Assembly (NCBI GenBank): GCA_013811805.1
Contig: JACCUM010000271.1
Span: 1 to 18,065 of the forward strand
Origin: Geodermatophilaceae bacterium
GTDB lineage: Bacteria > Actinomycetota > Actinomycetes > Mycobacteriales > Geodermatophilaceae
DNA length: 18,065 bases
Reading direction: 5' to 3'
Part shown: in pieces, positions 6,430 to 13,054 of the stretch
How the letters are laid out: each line of letters starts with the position of its first letter
Numbering within the stretch: position 1 is the stretch's first letter
Notes under the pieces: generated by a model
What the model was told of the DNA's origin: nothing
What the model saw: the letters and a program-made list of their open reading frames with translations, nothing else
Database searches by the model: none
Program-made: the position numbers and the translations under genes

Positions 6430-6900
6430 ATGCTGCTGCCTGATGTGAATGTCTGCATCAACGCGATGCGGCGCGACGCCGAGCATCATGCGCCGTTGTC
6501 GCAGTGGCTGAGCGCCCGACTGACTGGCGAGGAGCCCGTGGGTATATCCGAACTGGTGCTGTCCAGCCTGGTCCGGATCACGACGAATCATCGAGTCTTC
6601 GGACAACCGTCGACTCCGGAACAGGCGATGGACTTCTGCGCCGCACTGCGCGCAGCGCCCTCAGCCGTTGCGGTTCGAGCGGGACCCCGGCACTGGTCCA
6701 TCTTCGAGCGCCTCATGACCCAGACTCGGGCGCGTGCCAACGACGTACCAGACGCCTATCTGGCCGCCTTGGCCTTGGAACAAGGAGCAACCTGGGTCAC
6801 CCGCGACCGAGGGTTCGCCCGCTTTCCCGGCCTGCGGGTACAGGATCCGCTCGGCGCAGGACCGGTCGAGAACGGCGCGACCAGGAGGAACCGGGACTAG
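6430..6900 (+). CDS. vapC: VapC-type PIN-domain ribonuclease toxin
   Basis: A 156-residue PIN-domain protein. The expected acidic metal-binding residues are all present: Asp5 in LLPDVNVCI, Glu41 in GISELVLSSLVRITTN, Asp108 in VPDAYLAALALEQGA and Asp126 in VTRDRGFARFPGL. This is the pattern of the VapC group that carries the typical VPDAYLAALA and RFPGLxxxDP motifs; such toxins cleave specific RNAs when not bound by VapB. The ATG has GAGG 5 bases upstream. The catalytic site looks intact although the upstream antitoxin is truncated. Its TAG overlaps the TAG of the convergent acyltransferase gene in a shared CTAG. Confidence 0.9.
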   Translation: MLLPDVNVCINAMRRDAEHHAPLSQWLSARLTGEEPVGISELVLSSLVRITTNHRVFGQPSTPEQAMDFCAALRAAPSAVAVRAGPRHWSIFERLMTQTRARANDVPDAYLAALALEQGATWVTRDRGFARFPGLRVQDPLGAGPVENGATRRNRD

Positions 6901-7844
6901 GAGAAGACCGAGCCACGTTGCATCAGCAGGCTGTAGAGCGACTGCTGGATGGTTTCGCGGACCTCGTCGGTCAGGTTGAAGACCAGCATCGGGTCGTCGG
7001 CCGCGGTGGCGCCGAGGTGGGCGGTGGGAATCGGGTCGCCGAACTCGATCAGCCACTTGGACGGCAGCGGGATCAGCCCCAGCGGGCCCAGCAGCGGGAA
7101 CGTCGGGGTCACCGGAATGTAGGGAACCCCCAGTATGCGGGCCAGCGCCTTGAGGTTGCCGATCATCGGGTAGATCTCCTCGGCACCGACGATCGAACAC
7201 GGAATGATCGGAACGCCGGTGCGGATAGCCGCACTCACGAACCCACCGCGACCGAAGCGCTGCAGCTTGTACCGGTCGGCGAACGGCTTGCCGACGCCCT
7301 TGAACCCCTCCGGGTAGACCCCGACCAGCTCACCGCTGCGCAGCAGGCGTTCGGCATCAGCATTGCAGGCCAAAGTGTTCCCGGTCTTGCGGGCGATCGA
7401 CCCGACCAGCGGCAGCGTGAAGACCAGGTCCGCTCCGAGCAGCCGCAGCCGCCGACTCGCGGGGTGGTCGTCGTGCACCGCCAAGGCCGTCATCAGCCCG
7501 TCCATCGGAACAGTCCCCGAGTGGTTGGCCACTACCAGGGCACCGCCGGTGTCGGGAATGTTGTGCATCCCGAACGTCTCGACCCGGAACCACGACTTGT
7601 AGAGCGGCCGTATCGCAGGGAGATAGACATGATCGGTGAAGTCCTCGTCGAAGCCGAACTCGTCGACCTCGTAGTCGCCGGTCAGTCGACGTCGCAGGAA
7701 AGCCAGCGCCTGGGCCAGCCGCTGATCCCCGTCCGCTTGCGCAGTCGAGGCCTCGGGGCCGGGCGCCGCCTGCGGCTCCGCTCTCGGCTCCGCTTCCGGC
7801 TCCGCTGCCACGTGCGGCAACGGGATGATCTGAGCTTCACGCAT
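6897..7844 (-). CDS. Lysophospholipid acyltransferase family protein
   Basis: A 315-residue PlsC/LPLAT-type acyltransferase. Motif I is NHSGTVPMD, where His108 and Asp115 are six residues apart instead of the canonical HX4D; the NHSGTxPxD variant is, from memory, common in actinobacterial homologues of Rv0502. Motif III is YPEGFKG (Glu179-Gly180) and a motif IV-like VPIIPCSIVG (211-220) follows. The N-terminal 40 residues form a low-complexity Ala/Glu/Pro segment. It probably acylates a lysophospholipid or related lipid at the membrane face. Its ATG overlaps the stop of the epimerase gene by 8 bases, indicating translational coupling, and it ends tail-to-tail with vapC. The precise acceptor lipid is unknown. 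Confidence 0.9.
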   Translation of the reverse strand: MREAQIIPLPHVAAEPEAEPRAEPQAAPGPEASTAQADGDQRLAQALAFLRRRLTGDYEVDEFGFDEDFTDHVYLPAIRPLYKSWFRVETFGMHNIPDTGGALVVANHSGTVPMDGLMTALAVHDDHPASRRLRLLGADLVFTLPLVGSIARKTGNTLACNADAERLLRSGELVGVYPEGFKGVGKPFADRYKLQRFGRGGFVSAAIRTGVPIIPCSIVGAEEIYPMIGNLKALARILGVPYIPVTPTFPLLGPLGLIPLPSKWLIEFGDPIPTAHLGATAADDPMLVFNLTDEVRETIQQSLYSLLMQRGSVFS

Positions 7845-8889
7845 CGACCGGCTCCCGGATCCGGTTCAGCGTGGCGGCTCGAAGCAGCCTGCGCTCGATC
7901 GCGCGAATCCGACCCGGGTCGATCACCGGCCGTAGCTGGGCACAGAAGTCCGCGAAGGCTTCCGCCGTCGTGAAGCGCGGCCGGTACCCGAAGTCGTCGA
8001 TCAGCCTCGTGGTGTCGACGACCCGGCCGAAGTTCAAGAACCGCAACTGTTCCGGAGAGAAGTCGGCGATCCCGGTCTGGCGCAGGAGACCGCCCAGCGA
8101 TCCGACGAATGGCGCAGGCACCGACACCGGAAACTGACCTGCGCGCCGAATCGCTTGGGACAGAAGGAGGACTCCTTCCCCACCGACGTTGACGGTGCCG
8201 TTGTAGCTGCCCACGGTGGCCAAGCGGAGGACCTCCAGGGCGTCCCGTTCGTGCAGCATCTGAACCCGCGCATCGAACCCCAGAACCGTTGGCACCAAAG
8301 GCATCGAGAAGTATCTCGTGAGCATCGAGTCGATGGTGGGCCCGATGAAGTTGGTGAAGCGCAACACGGCCATGGACACGTCTGGACGCCGACGGGAAAA
8401 CCCTCGTACGTAGCCCTCGATCTCGACGGAATCCTTGGCATAGCCCGAGGACCGCACAGCCCGGGCGTTCATGTCCTCGGTGAACAGCGCTGGGTCACGT
8501 GAACTCGAGCCGTACACCGTCGTCGTGGACTTGACCACCAAGCGACGTACCGTGTCGGCCTTCTGGCAGGCGGCCAGCAACTGCATCGTGCCGATCACGT
8601 TGAGCTCTTTCATCGACGTCCGCCCACCGGCCCCACCGGGGGCGGTGCCGATGTTCATGTGCACGACCGTGTCGACCTCGGCCGAACTGATCACCTTGGC
8701 AATGAGCGGATTTCGGATGTCGGCCCGTACGAACTCCACCCGGCTCGACGACGGCGGCAACTCCGATGAGGGTGGGACCGAGTCGAGCCCGATGACTCGC
8801 TCGATCCTTGGGTCAGTGGCCAGCGCCGCGGCCAGCTGGCCACCGAGGAAACGACTCACGCCGGTGACGAGCACGACCTTCGGTGCCAC
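7837..8889 (-). CDS. NAD-dependent epimerase/dehydratase family protein (extended SDR)
   Basis: A 350-residue extended short-chain dehydrogenase. The dinucleotide motif TGVSRFLGG (9-17), the acidic Asp36 in VIGLDSVPP that favours NAD over NADP, the catalytic-serine strand KSTTTVYG and the later LRFTNFIGP are visible. The active-site tyrosine region reads SSGYAKDSVEIEGY, so the usual YxxxK spacing is absent (Tyr150 and Lys152 are only two apart); I think this is typical of the Rv0501-like subgroup, often loosely called galE2. The sugar or lipid substrate cannot be assigned. The start is a GTG 23 bases after the bS22 stop with no strong Shine-Dalgarno, so it probably relies on coupling within the bS22-epimerase-acyltransferase operon. 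Confidence 0.88.
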   Translation of the reverse strand: MAPKVVLVTGVSRFLGGQLAAALATDPRIERVIGLDSVPPSSELPPSSSRVEFVRADIRNPLIAKVISSAEVDTVVHMNIGTAPGGAGGRTSMKELNVIGTMQLLAACQKADTVRRLVVKSTTTVYGSSSRDPALFTEDMNARAVRSSGYAKDSVEIEGYVRGFSRRRPDVSMAVLRFTNFIGPTIDSMLTRYFSMPLVPTVLGFDARVQMLHERDALEVLRLATVGSYNGTVNVGGEGVLLLSQAIRRAGQFPVSVPAPFVGSLGGLLRQTGIADFSPEQLRFLNFGRVVDTTRLIDDFGYRPRFTTAEAFADFCAQLRPVIDPGRIRAIERRLLRAATLNRIREPVDA

Positions 8890-8912
8890 GGTGGAGCCCG
8901 CCGGTGGGGTGG

Positions 8913-9011
8913 CTACTTCTTGTTCCGACGCTGTACGCGCGTCTTCTTCAGCAATTTGCGGTGTTTTTTCTTGGCCATGCGCTTGCGGCGCTTCTTGATG
9001 ACCGAACCCAT
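8913..9011 (-). CDS. 30S ribosomal protein bS22 (AURKAIP1/COX24-type, 32 residues)
   Basis: A short gene that length filters easily miss. The translation reads MGSVIKKRRKRMAKKKHRKL followed by LKKTRVQRRNKK and a TAG. It is extremely basic and matches the conserved actinobacterial mini-protein with the AURKAIP1/COX24 domain, identified structurally as ribosomal protein bS22 in mycobacteria (Rv0500B). It binds rRNA on the small subunit. TGAGG lies 8 bases before the ATG. The epimerase gene follows after 23 bases, as in M. tuberculosis (Rv0501). The HTH gene that normally adjoins it (Rv0500A type) is here about 2.7 kb away. Confidence 0.95.
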   Translation of the reverse strand: MGSVIKKRRKRMAKKKHRKLLKKTRVQRRNKK

Positions 9012-9053
9012 TGGTGCAACCTCATACTTTCCTCGATTGGCGAACTACCGCTG

Positions 9054-9059
9054 AGGGTA
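9054..9059 (-). promoter_or_regulatory. Possible -10 element of the bS22 operon
   Basis: Minus-strand TACCCT fits TANNNT and lies 42 bases before the bS22 ATG, leaving room for a leader of about 35 bases that carries the Shine-Dalgarno. No -35 hexamer was recognised, so this is a weak call. Confidence 0.3.
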
Positions 9060-9098
9060 CCGGTCGGTGAAACTGGCTCGCTGCGAAAGACTGGGCGG

Positions 9099-9749
9099 AT
9101 GGAAGAACTGATCATTGTCCGCGGGACGGCTACCCGGACGTGTGCCGCCGATCGCGGAGTTCTCGTCGTCACGGCCAGGGTCAAACAACCGAGCGCCGCT
9201 GAGTCGGAGCGCGCCTTGGCCGAACTGACCACCAGGACCGACGAGGTCCTGGATCGCTTTGTCTCGATCATCTCCGGCACTTCTACAGTTGCGCTTTCGA
9301 TCCGGCCGAACTCCTACTGGCATTCGGAGTCCGGTCGTACCGTGATCGACGGACACGTCGGCGAGCGGGGCGTACGAATCACGATCGTGGACCCGGCTCA
9401 GGCCGGGTCACTGATCCGAGCGCTCTACGACGCGGCGTCGGTGGAAGTGAGCGGCCCGGATTGGGAACTTGTCGACGACAACCCGGTGCATGCCCAGATC
9501 CGACGCGAGGCCGCCCGGGACGCGCGGCAGCGGGCCGAGCAGTACGCCGACGGGCTCGGGCTCTCGGTTGGTGGGGTCGCCTTCGTCCGCGAGCCGGGGA
9601 TCCGGACCGAGCCGCCGGGACTGGCCAGATCCTTGAGTTTTCAAGCCGACGCCGAACTGGCCTCCGAACCGACGATCGAGCTCAGCGCGGCCGAGATCCG
9701 GCTCAGCGCGAGCGTGGAGGTCGGCTTTCGGATCGAGCCCGGCCGCTGA
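9099..9749 (+). CDS. SIMPL domain-containing protein (DUF541)
   Basis: A 216-residue protein starting MEELIIVRGTATRT. The pattern of an opening VxGxAxxxxxADRG strand, a long helix (SAAESERALAELTTRTDEVL), a central strand-rich part, a second helix rich in Ala/Arg/Glu (REAARDARQRAEQYADGLGL) and a closing strand LSASVEVGFRIE fits the SIMPL/DUF541 fold. There is no signal peptide, so this member is cytoplasmic, unlike many secreted homologues. Function is unknown; some homologues are linked to oxidative stress. The frame is open upstream to 8883, but that part overlaps the bS22 gene and its promoter region antisense, so ATG 9099 is chosen. It begins a plus-strand cassette with the ABC exporter, though a separate promoter seems to drive the exporter. 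Confidence 0.85.
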   Translation: MEELIIVRGTATRTCAADRGVLVVTARVKQPSAAESERALAELTTRTDEVLDRFVSIISGTSTVALSIRPNSYWHSESGRTVIDGHVGERGVRITIVDPAQAGSLIRALYDAASVEVSGPDWELVDDNPVHAQIRREAARDARQRAEQYADGLGLSVGGVAFVREPGIRTEPPGLARSLSFQADAELASEPTIELSAAEIRLSASVEVGFRIEPGR

Positions 9750-9761
9750 CCGAAATCCCAC

Positions 9762-9792
9762 TTGACCTCACGTCCACGTGAGCTTCTAGCCT
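9762..9792 (+). promoter_or_regulatory. Promoter with perfect palindromic operator ahead of the ABC exporter
   Basis: A TTGACC hexamer (9762-9767) precedes a perfect 16-base palindrome, CTCACGT-CC-ACGTGAG (9767-9782), and then TAGCCT (9787-9792). TAGCCT fits TANNNT and ends 6 bases before an ATG at 9799; the spacer to TTGACC is 19 bases (17 if TCTAGC at 9785 is used). A dyad between -35 and -10 is classic operator placement, suggesting repression by a dimeric regulator such as a TetR or GntR protein. The regulator gene is not in the window. Confidence 0.6.
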
Positions 9793-9798
9793 GACCAC

Positions 9799-9846
9799 AT
9801 GACCGTCTCGAACCTCTCGACCCCGTGGCAAGGCAACCGCAGATGA
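9799..9846 (+). CDS. Possible leaderless 15-codon leader ORF overlapping the ABC ATPase start
   Basis: ATG 9799 begins a 15-codon frame (MTVSNLSTPWQGNRR) whose TGA overlaps the ATG of the ATPase gene as ATGA. It has no Shine-Dalgarno, but a TANNNT hexamer ends 6 bases before the ATG, so a transcript could begin on its first base. Translation of this mini-ORF would then feed ribosomes into the exporter genes by termination-reinitiation. It is too short to judge by coding bias and could be chance. Confidence 0.4.
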   Translation: MTVSNLSTPWQGNRR

Positions 9847-10865
9847 GTTCAGCAGCGCGATCATCGGCGCCCGCGATCGTGGCGGAGGGGCTGTCCAAAA
9901 TCTACAAGTCACGCTCCGGAGAGGTCCGTGCGTTGGACGGGCTCGATCTGGAGGTCGAGGAAGGCACGGTTCTCGCACTGCTCGGTCCCAACGGGGCGGG
10001 AAAGACGACCACCGTCCGGATCCTGGCGACCCTGCTGCGGCCCGACGCCGGGCGGGCCACGGTGCTGGGCCTCGATGTCGTCACCGACGCTCAGCGGTTG
10101 CGACGCAGGATCGGGTTGTCCGGCCAGTACGCCGCCGTGGACGAGAACCTCACCGGCCGCGAGAACCTCTGGATGTTCGGCCGGCTCTACCAGATCGCCA
10201 GCCCGACCGCACGGGCTCGGGCCGACGAACTGCTCGATCAATTCGACCTGAGCGAAGCCGGCGACCGGCCGGCGAAGACGTACTCCGGCGGTATGCGCCG
10301 GCGCCTCGACCTTGCCTCGGCGCTGATCGGCCATCCTCGACTGCTCTTCCTCGACGAGCCGACAACGGGGCTGGACCCGCGCAGCCGGATCGGCATGTGG
10401 GACGTGATCCGCGGCCTCGTGCGGCAGGGGACCACTCTGCTGCTGACGACTCAGTACCTCGAAGAGGCCGATGCCCTGGCAAACACCATCGCCGTCGTGG
10501 ACGCGGGCAAGATCATCGCCCGCGGGACCGCCGACGAACTCAAGTCGACCGTCGGCGGGGAGCGCGTCGAGGTCGTCGTCCATGACCCCGCCCAACTCGG
10601 GGCGGCACTGAGGGTGGTATCCGACTGTTGCCTGGCCGAGGCAGCGGTGGATGAACACACCAGGCGGCTGACGGCTCCGGCAGCCGGTGGTGCCACTCAG
10701 TTGGTCAACGTCATCCGCGCGCTTGACGAGGCCGGAATCGCGATCGACGATGTCGGGCTCCGACGGCCGACCCTCGACGATGTGTTCCTGAGCCTCACCG
10801 GGCATGCCGCAGAGCAGCCGGATGCCATCGCCGCGACACCTGTTGCAGCAGGGAGGACCGCATGA
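9843..10865 (+). CDS. DrrA-type ABC exporter ATPase
   Basis: A 340-residue ABC ATPase of the daunorubicin-resistance (DrrA) family. It shows Walker A GPNGAGKT (48-55), Q-loop Gln95 in GLSGQYAAVDENLTG, signature SGGMRRRLDLA (148-158), Walker B LLFLDEP (167-173) and a switch region TTQYLEEAD in which Gln204 replaces the usual His, a known DrrA-family trait. The C-terminal 100 residues form the DrrA accessory domain, including RPTLDDVFLSLTG. The ATG at 9843 is chosen over an in-frame GTG at 9825 because it overlaps the mini-ORF stop and has AAGG about 10 bases upstream. Its stop overlaps the permease ATG (ATGA). With the permease it should export a hydrophobic compound or lipid; the substrate is unknown. 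Confidence 0.92.
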   Translation: MSSAARSSAPAIVAEGLSKIYKSRSGEVRALDGLDLEVEEGTVLALLGPNGAGKTTTVRILATLLRPDAGRATVLGLDVVTDAQRLRRRIGLSGQYAAVDENLTGRENLWMFGRLYQIASPTARARADELLDQFDLSEAGDRPAKTYSGGMRRRLDLASALIGHPRLLFLDEPTTGLDPRSRIGMWDVIRGLVRQGTTLLLTTQYLEEADALANTIAVVDAGKIIARGTADELKSTVGGERVEVVVHDPAQLGAALRVVSDCCLAEAAVDEHTRRLTAPAAGGATQLVNVIRALDEAGIAIDDVGLRRPTLDDVFLSLTGHAAEQPDAIAATPVAAGRTA

Positions 10866-11698
10866 GTACGGCGAGCACAGTCGACTCGACCGTCGAGGGC
10901 GAGTCGGACGGCGGCTCGGCGCTATCCGACGCGCTGGTCGTGACCTGGCGCAACCTGAAACGAATTCCGCGGATCCCCGAACTCGCCATCTTCGCGATCT
11001 TGCAGTCGGTGATGTTCGTGCTGCTCTTCGCCTTTGTCTTCGGTGGGGCGATCCCGCTACCGGGCGGCGGCTCGTATCGAGAGTTCCTGATGCCGGGCAT
11101 CTTCGCCCAGACTCTCGCCTTCGCCGCCGCGACGACGGCAATCGGCATGGTCGACGACATGGCCAGGGGCCTGATCGACCGGTTCCGGTCGCTGCCGATG
11201 TCGCGGTCGGCGTTCCTGACCGGCCGTACGGTCTCCGACGTCGTGTACAACCTCGGCATCCTCATCGTCCTGATGCTCTCCGGCCTTGCCGTCGGGTGGC
11301 GGGTGCACGAAGGGGTCGCCCGGTTCCTGGCCGGCGTCGGGCTGGCCCTGTTGTTCGCCTATGCGATGTCTTGGGTCGGTGTCTGGCTCGGCCTGCTCGT
11401 CCCGACCGTGGAGGTGGGACAGCAGGTGGCCTTCACCGCCATCTTCCCGCTGACCTTCCTGTCCAATGCTTTCGTTCCGCTGCAGACGCTGCCCGGCTGG
11501 CTGCAGCCGGTCGCGGACTGGAACCCGGTCAGCGCCATCACCGCCGCAATGCGGGAACTCTGGGGAAACCCGAATCCTTTCGCCACCAACAGCTTCCCGT
11601 CCGAGCATCCGATCATCCTGACCCTGATCTGGACGGCGTTGTTCATCGCTGTCTTCGCCCCGCTGGGCGTACGGCGATACCGGGCTACCTCCCGCTGA
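10862..11698 (+). CDS. DrrB-type ABC-2 exporter permease
   Basis: A 278-residue integral membrane protein of the ABC-2/DrrB family with about six hydrophobic segments, for example LAIFAILQSVMFVLLFAFVF, LGILIVLMLSGLAVGW, GLALLFAYAMSWVGVWLGLL and LIWTALFIAVFAPLGV. The cytoplasmic loop RGLIDRFRSLPMSRSAFLTG and the segment FPLTFLSNAFVPLQTLPGWL are typical of the family. The GGGAGGA at 10851-10857 sits before the ATG, which overlaps the ATPase stop by 4 bases. It would form the translocation pore with the preceding ATPase. It ends 39 bases before the convergent HTH gene; no clear hairpin terminator was seen in that gap. Confidence 0.92.
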   Translation: MSTASTVDSTVEGESDGGSALSDALVVTWRNLKRIPRIPELAIFAILQSVMFVLLFAFVFGGAIPLPGGGSYREFLMPGIFAQTLAFAAATTAIGMVDDMARGLIDRFRSLPMSRSAFLTGRTVSDVVYNLGILIVLMLSGLAVGWRVHEGVARFLAGVGLALLFAYAMSWVGVWLGLLVPTVEVGQQVAFTAIFPLTFLSNAFVPLQTLPGWLQPVADWNPVSAITAAMRELWGNPNPFATNSFPSEHPIILTLIWTALFIAVFAPLGVRRYRATSR

Positions 11699-11737
11699 AC
11701 CGACCCGGACGACTCTGGGTGCGTCAGCCGGAAGGCG

Positions 11738-12076
11738 TCAGGCGGTGTCGTTGAAGGCGTCCCGCAGGTAGGCGTGCACGGCGGACTCGGGAACGCGGAA
11801 GGATCGCCCGACCCGCACGCCGGCCAATTCTCCGGAGTGCAGCAGCCGGTAGACGGTCATCTTCGACACCCGCATGAGGCTCGCCACCTCGGCGACGGTC
11901 AGGAACGCGACCGAGGACAAGCCGCCGAAGGCGTTCTCACCGATCGTGCGTGGTTCCTCGTCATTCTGGCGATCCCCACGACGGGCGGGCTCAGTCGAGC
12001 GGCGCGGAGCTGCGGAATCACCGGAGCCGCTGCGTGCGCGACCTCCGGCCGAACCCGATCCGGGTTGAGACGCCAT
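11738..12076 (-). CDS. BldC/excisionase-like helix-turn-helix DNA-binding protein
   Basis: A 112-residue protein. Residues 1-50 are polar, Gly/Ser/Arg-rich and probably disordered. Residues about 54-108 form a MerR-like winged helix: FLTVAEVASLMRVSKMTVYR (the HTH), then LLHSGELAGVRVGRSFRVPE and SAVHAYLRDAF. This is the excisionase/BldC-type DNA-binding domain, which in BldC assembles head-to-tail on direct repeats. It matches the small HTH protein (Rv0500A type) that normally lies between proC and bS22. It is likely a regulator, target unknown. The gap to proC upstream is 170 bases and contains 20-bp-spaced direct repeats, so it probably has its own promoter. The long N-terminal tail could reflect a start that is too early, but no clear later start with a Shine-Dalgarno is evident. 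Confidence 0.88.
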   Translation of the reverse strand: MASQPGSGSAGGRARSGSGDSAAPRRSTEPARRGDRQNDEEPRTIGENAFGGLSSVAFLTVAEVASLMRVSKMTVYRLLHSGELAGVRVGRSFRVPESAVHAYLRDAFNDTA

Positions 12077-12150
12077 AGTGTTTGTTCACCGAACCTTCGC
12101 CCACGTGTCGGGCGGCCGGCTTCCCCTCCGGCTGACGCGCACGTGCTGGC

Positions 12151-12176
12151 GTGACACTAGCGGTACGCATGTGACA
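12151..12176. repeat. 20-bp-spaced direct repeats in the HTH gene upstream region
   Basis: GTGACA occurs at 12151-12156 and 12171-12176, exactly 20 bp apart (about two helical turns), 75-100 bases before the HTH gene. CACGTG palindromes occur at 12102-12107 and 12140-12145. Same-face direct repeats would suit a head-to-tail binding BldC-like protein, so autoregulation is conceivable. Nothing else was recognised in 12077-12246. Confidence 0.35.
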
Positions 12177-12246
12177 GAAGCGATAGTTGTGGGCAACCGA
12201 AACCAAGATGACCTGCGCGTGATCCGCTGGTCCGACGTGCCGGCGA

Positions 12247-13050
12247 TCAGTCTTCGACCTTGCCCAGTTCCACCGAGCGGTCCCGAGCGGCCTCGATGGC
12301 AGCCAGCAGAGCGGCCCGTACGCCATGCCGTTCGAGTTCCCGAATGGCCATGATCGTGGTCCCGCCGGGTGAGGTGACCGCCTCCCGTAGCTGTACCGGA
12401 TGCTCGCCGGTGTCCCGCAGCATGGTGGCCGAGCCCAGAGCCGTCTGCACGATCAGCTCAGCGGCTACCGCACGCGGCAGGCCGAGCAGGATCCCGGCGT
12501 CGATCATCGCCTCCACCAAGAAGAAGAAGTACGCGGGTCCACTGCCCGACAGGGCGGTCACGGCGTCGAGCTGGGACTCCGGAACCCGGATCACCCGCCC
12601 GACACTGGCCAGCACGCGCTCTGCGGCGACGAGATGCTCCTCGGTGGCGTGCGCGCCGGCACTGATCGCGGTCATCGCCTGATCGACCAGCGCTGGGGTG
12701 TTCGGCATCGTCCGCACGACCGGGGTCGCGGGTGCCAGCCCGGCCTCGATCCGCTTGGTGGTGATGCCGGCCGCGACGGAGATGACGAGCTGACCCTCGG
12801 CGTGTGGGGCGATCTCGTTGAGCAGGGCCGCGATGTCCTGCGGCTTGACCGCGATCAACAGGACACTGCTCGCCCGTACGGCGTCCTCGACCGGCAGGGC
12901 CTGGACGTCGTAGGTCGCCGCGAGGTACGCCGCGCGCTCTGGGTTGTGCTCGCTGATCACGATCGAGTCGACCGCACGCGGTCCGCGCAGCAGGCCCGAC
13001 AGCAGCGCTTCACCGATCTTGCCGCCGCCCAGGATGGCCAGTCGCCGCAT
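12247..13050 (-). CDS. proC: Pyrroline-5-carboxylate reductase
   Basis: A 267-residue enzyme that reduces pyrroline-5-carboxylate to proline with NAD(P)H, the last step of proline synthesis. The N-terminal Rossmann motif LGGGKIGEALLSGL, VKPQD (69-72), RTMPNTPALV (113-122), the family signature ALSGSGPAYFFFLVEAM (about 166-182) and the C-terminal VTSPGGTT (225-232) are all present, and length is normal. AAGGGC lies about 9 bases before the ATG. It begins 4 bases after the proline dehydrogenase stop, so the two are co-transcribed. The presence of proC near Ppx, HTH and bS22 genes matches other actinobacteria. Confidence 0.96.
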   Translation of the reverse strand: MRRLAILGGGKIGEALLSGLLRGPRAVDSIVISEHNPERAAYLAATYDVQALPVEDAVRASSVLLIAVKPQDIAALLNEIAPHAEGQLVISVAAGITTKRIEAGLAPATPVVRTMPNTPALVDQAMTAISAGAHATEEHLVAAERVLASVGRVIRVPESQLDAVTALSGSGPAYFFFLVEAMIDAGILLGLPRAVAAELIVQTALGSATMLRDTGEHPVQLREAVTSPGGTTIMAIRELERHGVRAALLAAIEAARDRSVELGKVED

Positions 13051-13054
13051 CGGA

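Noticed and set aside
6504..7973. 489-codon plus-strand open frame
   Set aside because: It reads antisense through the acyltransferase and out of frame through vapC; low-complexity Arg/Gly composition typical of GC-rich shadows.
11699..11737. Bidirectional terminator between the ABC permease and HTH genes
   Set aside because: The 39-base gap has no convincing stem with a T-run on either strand.
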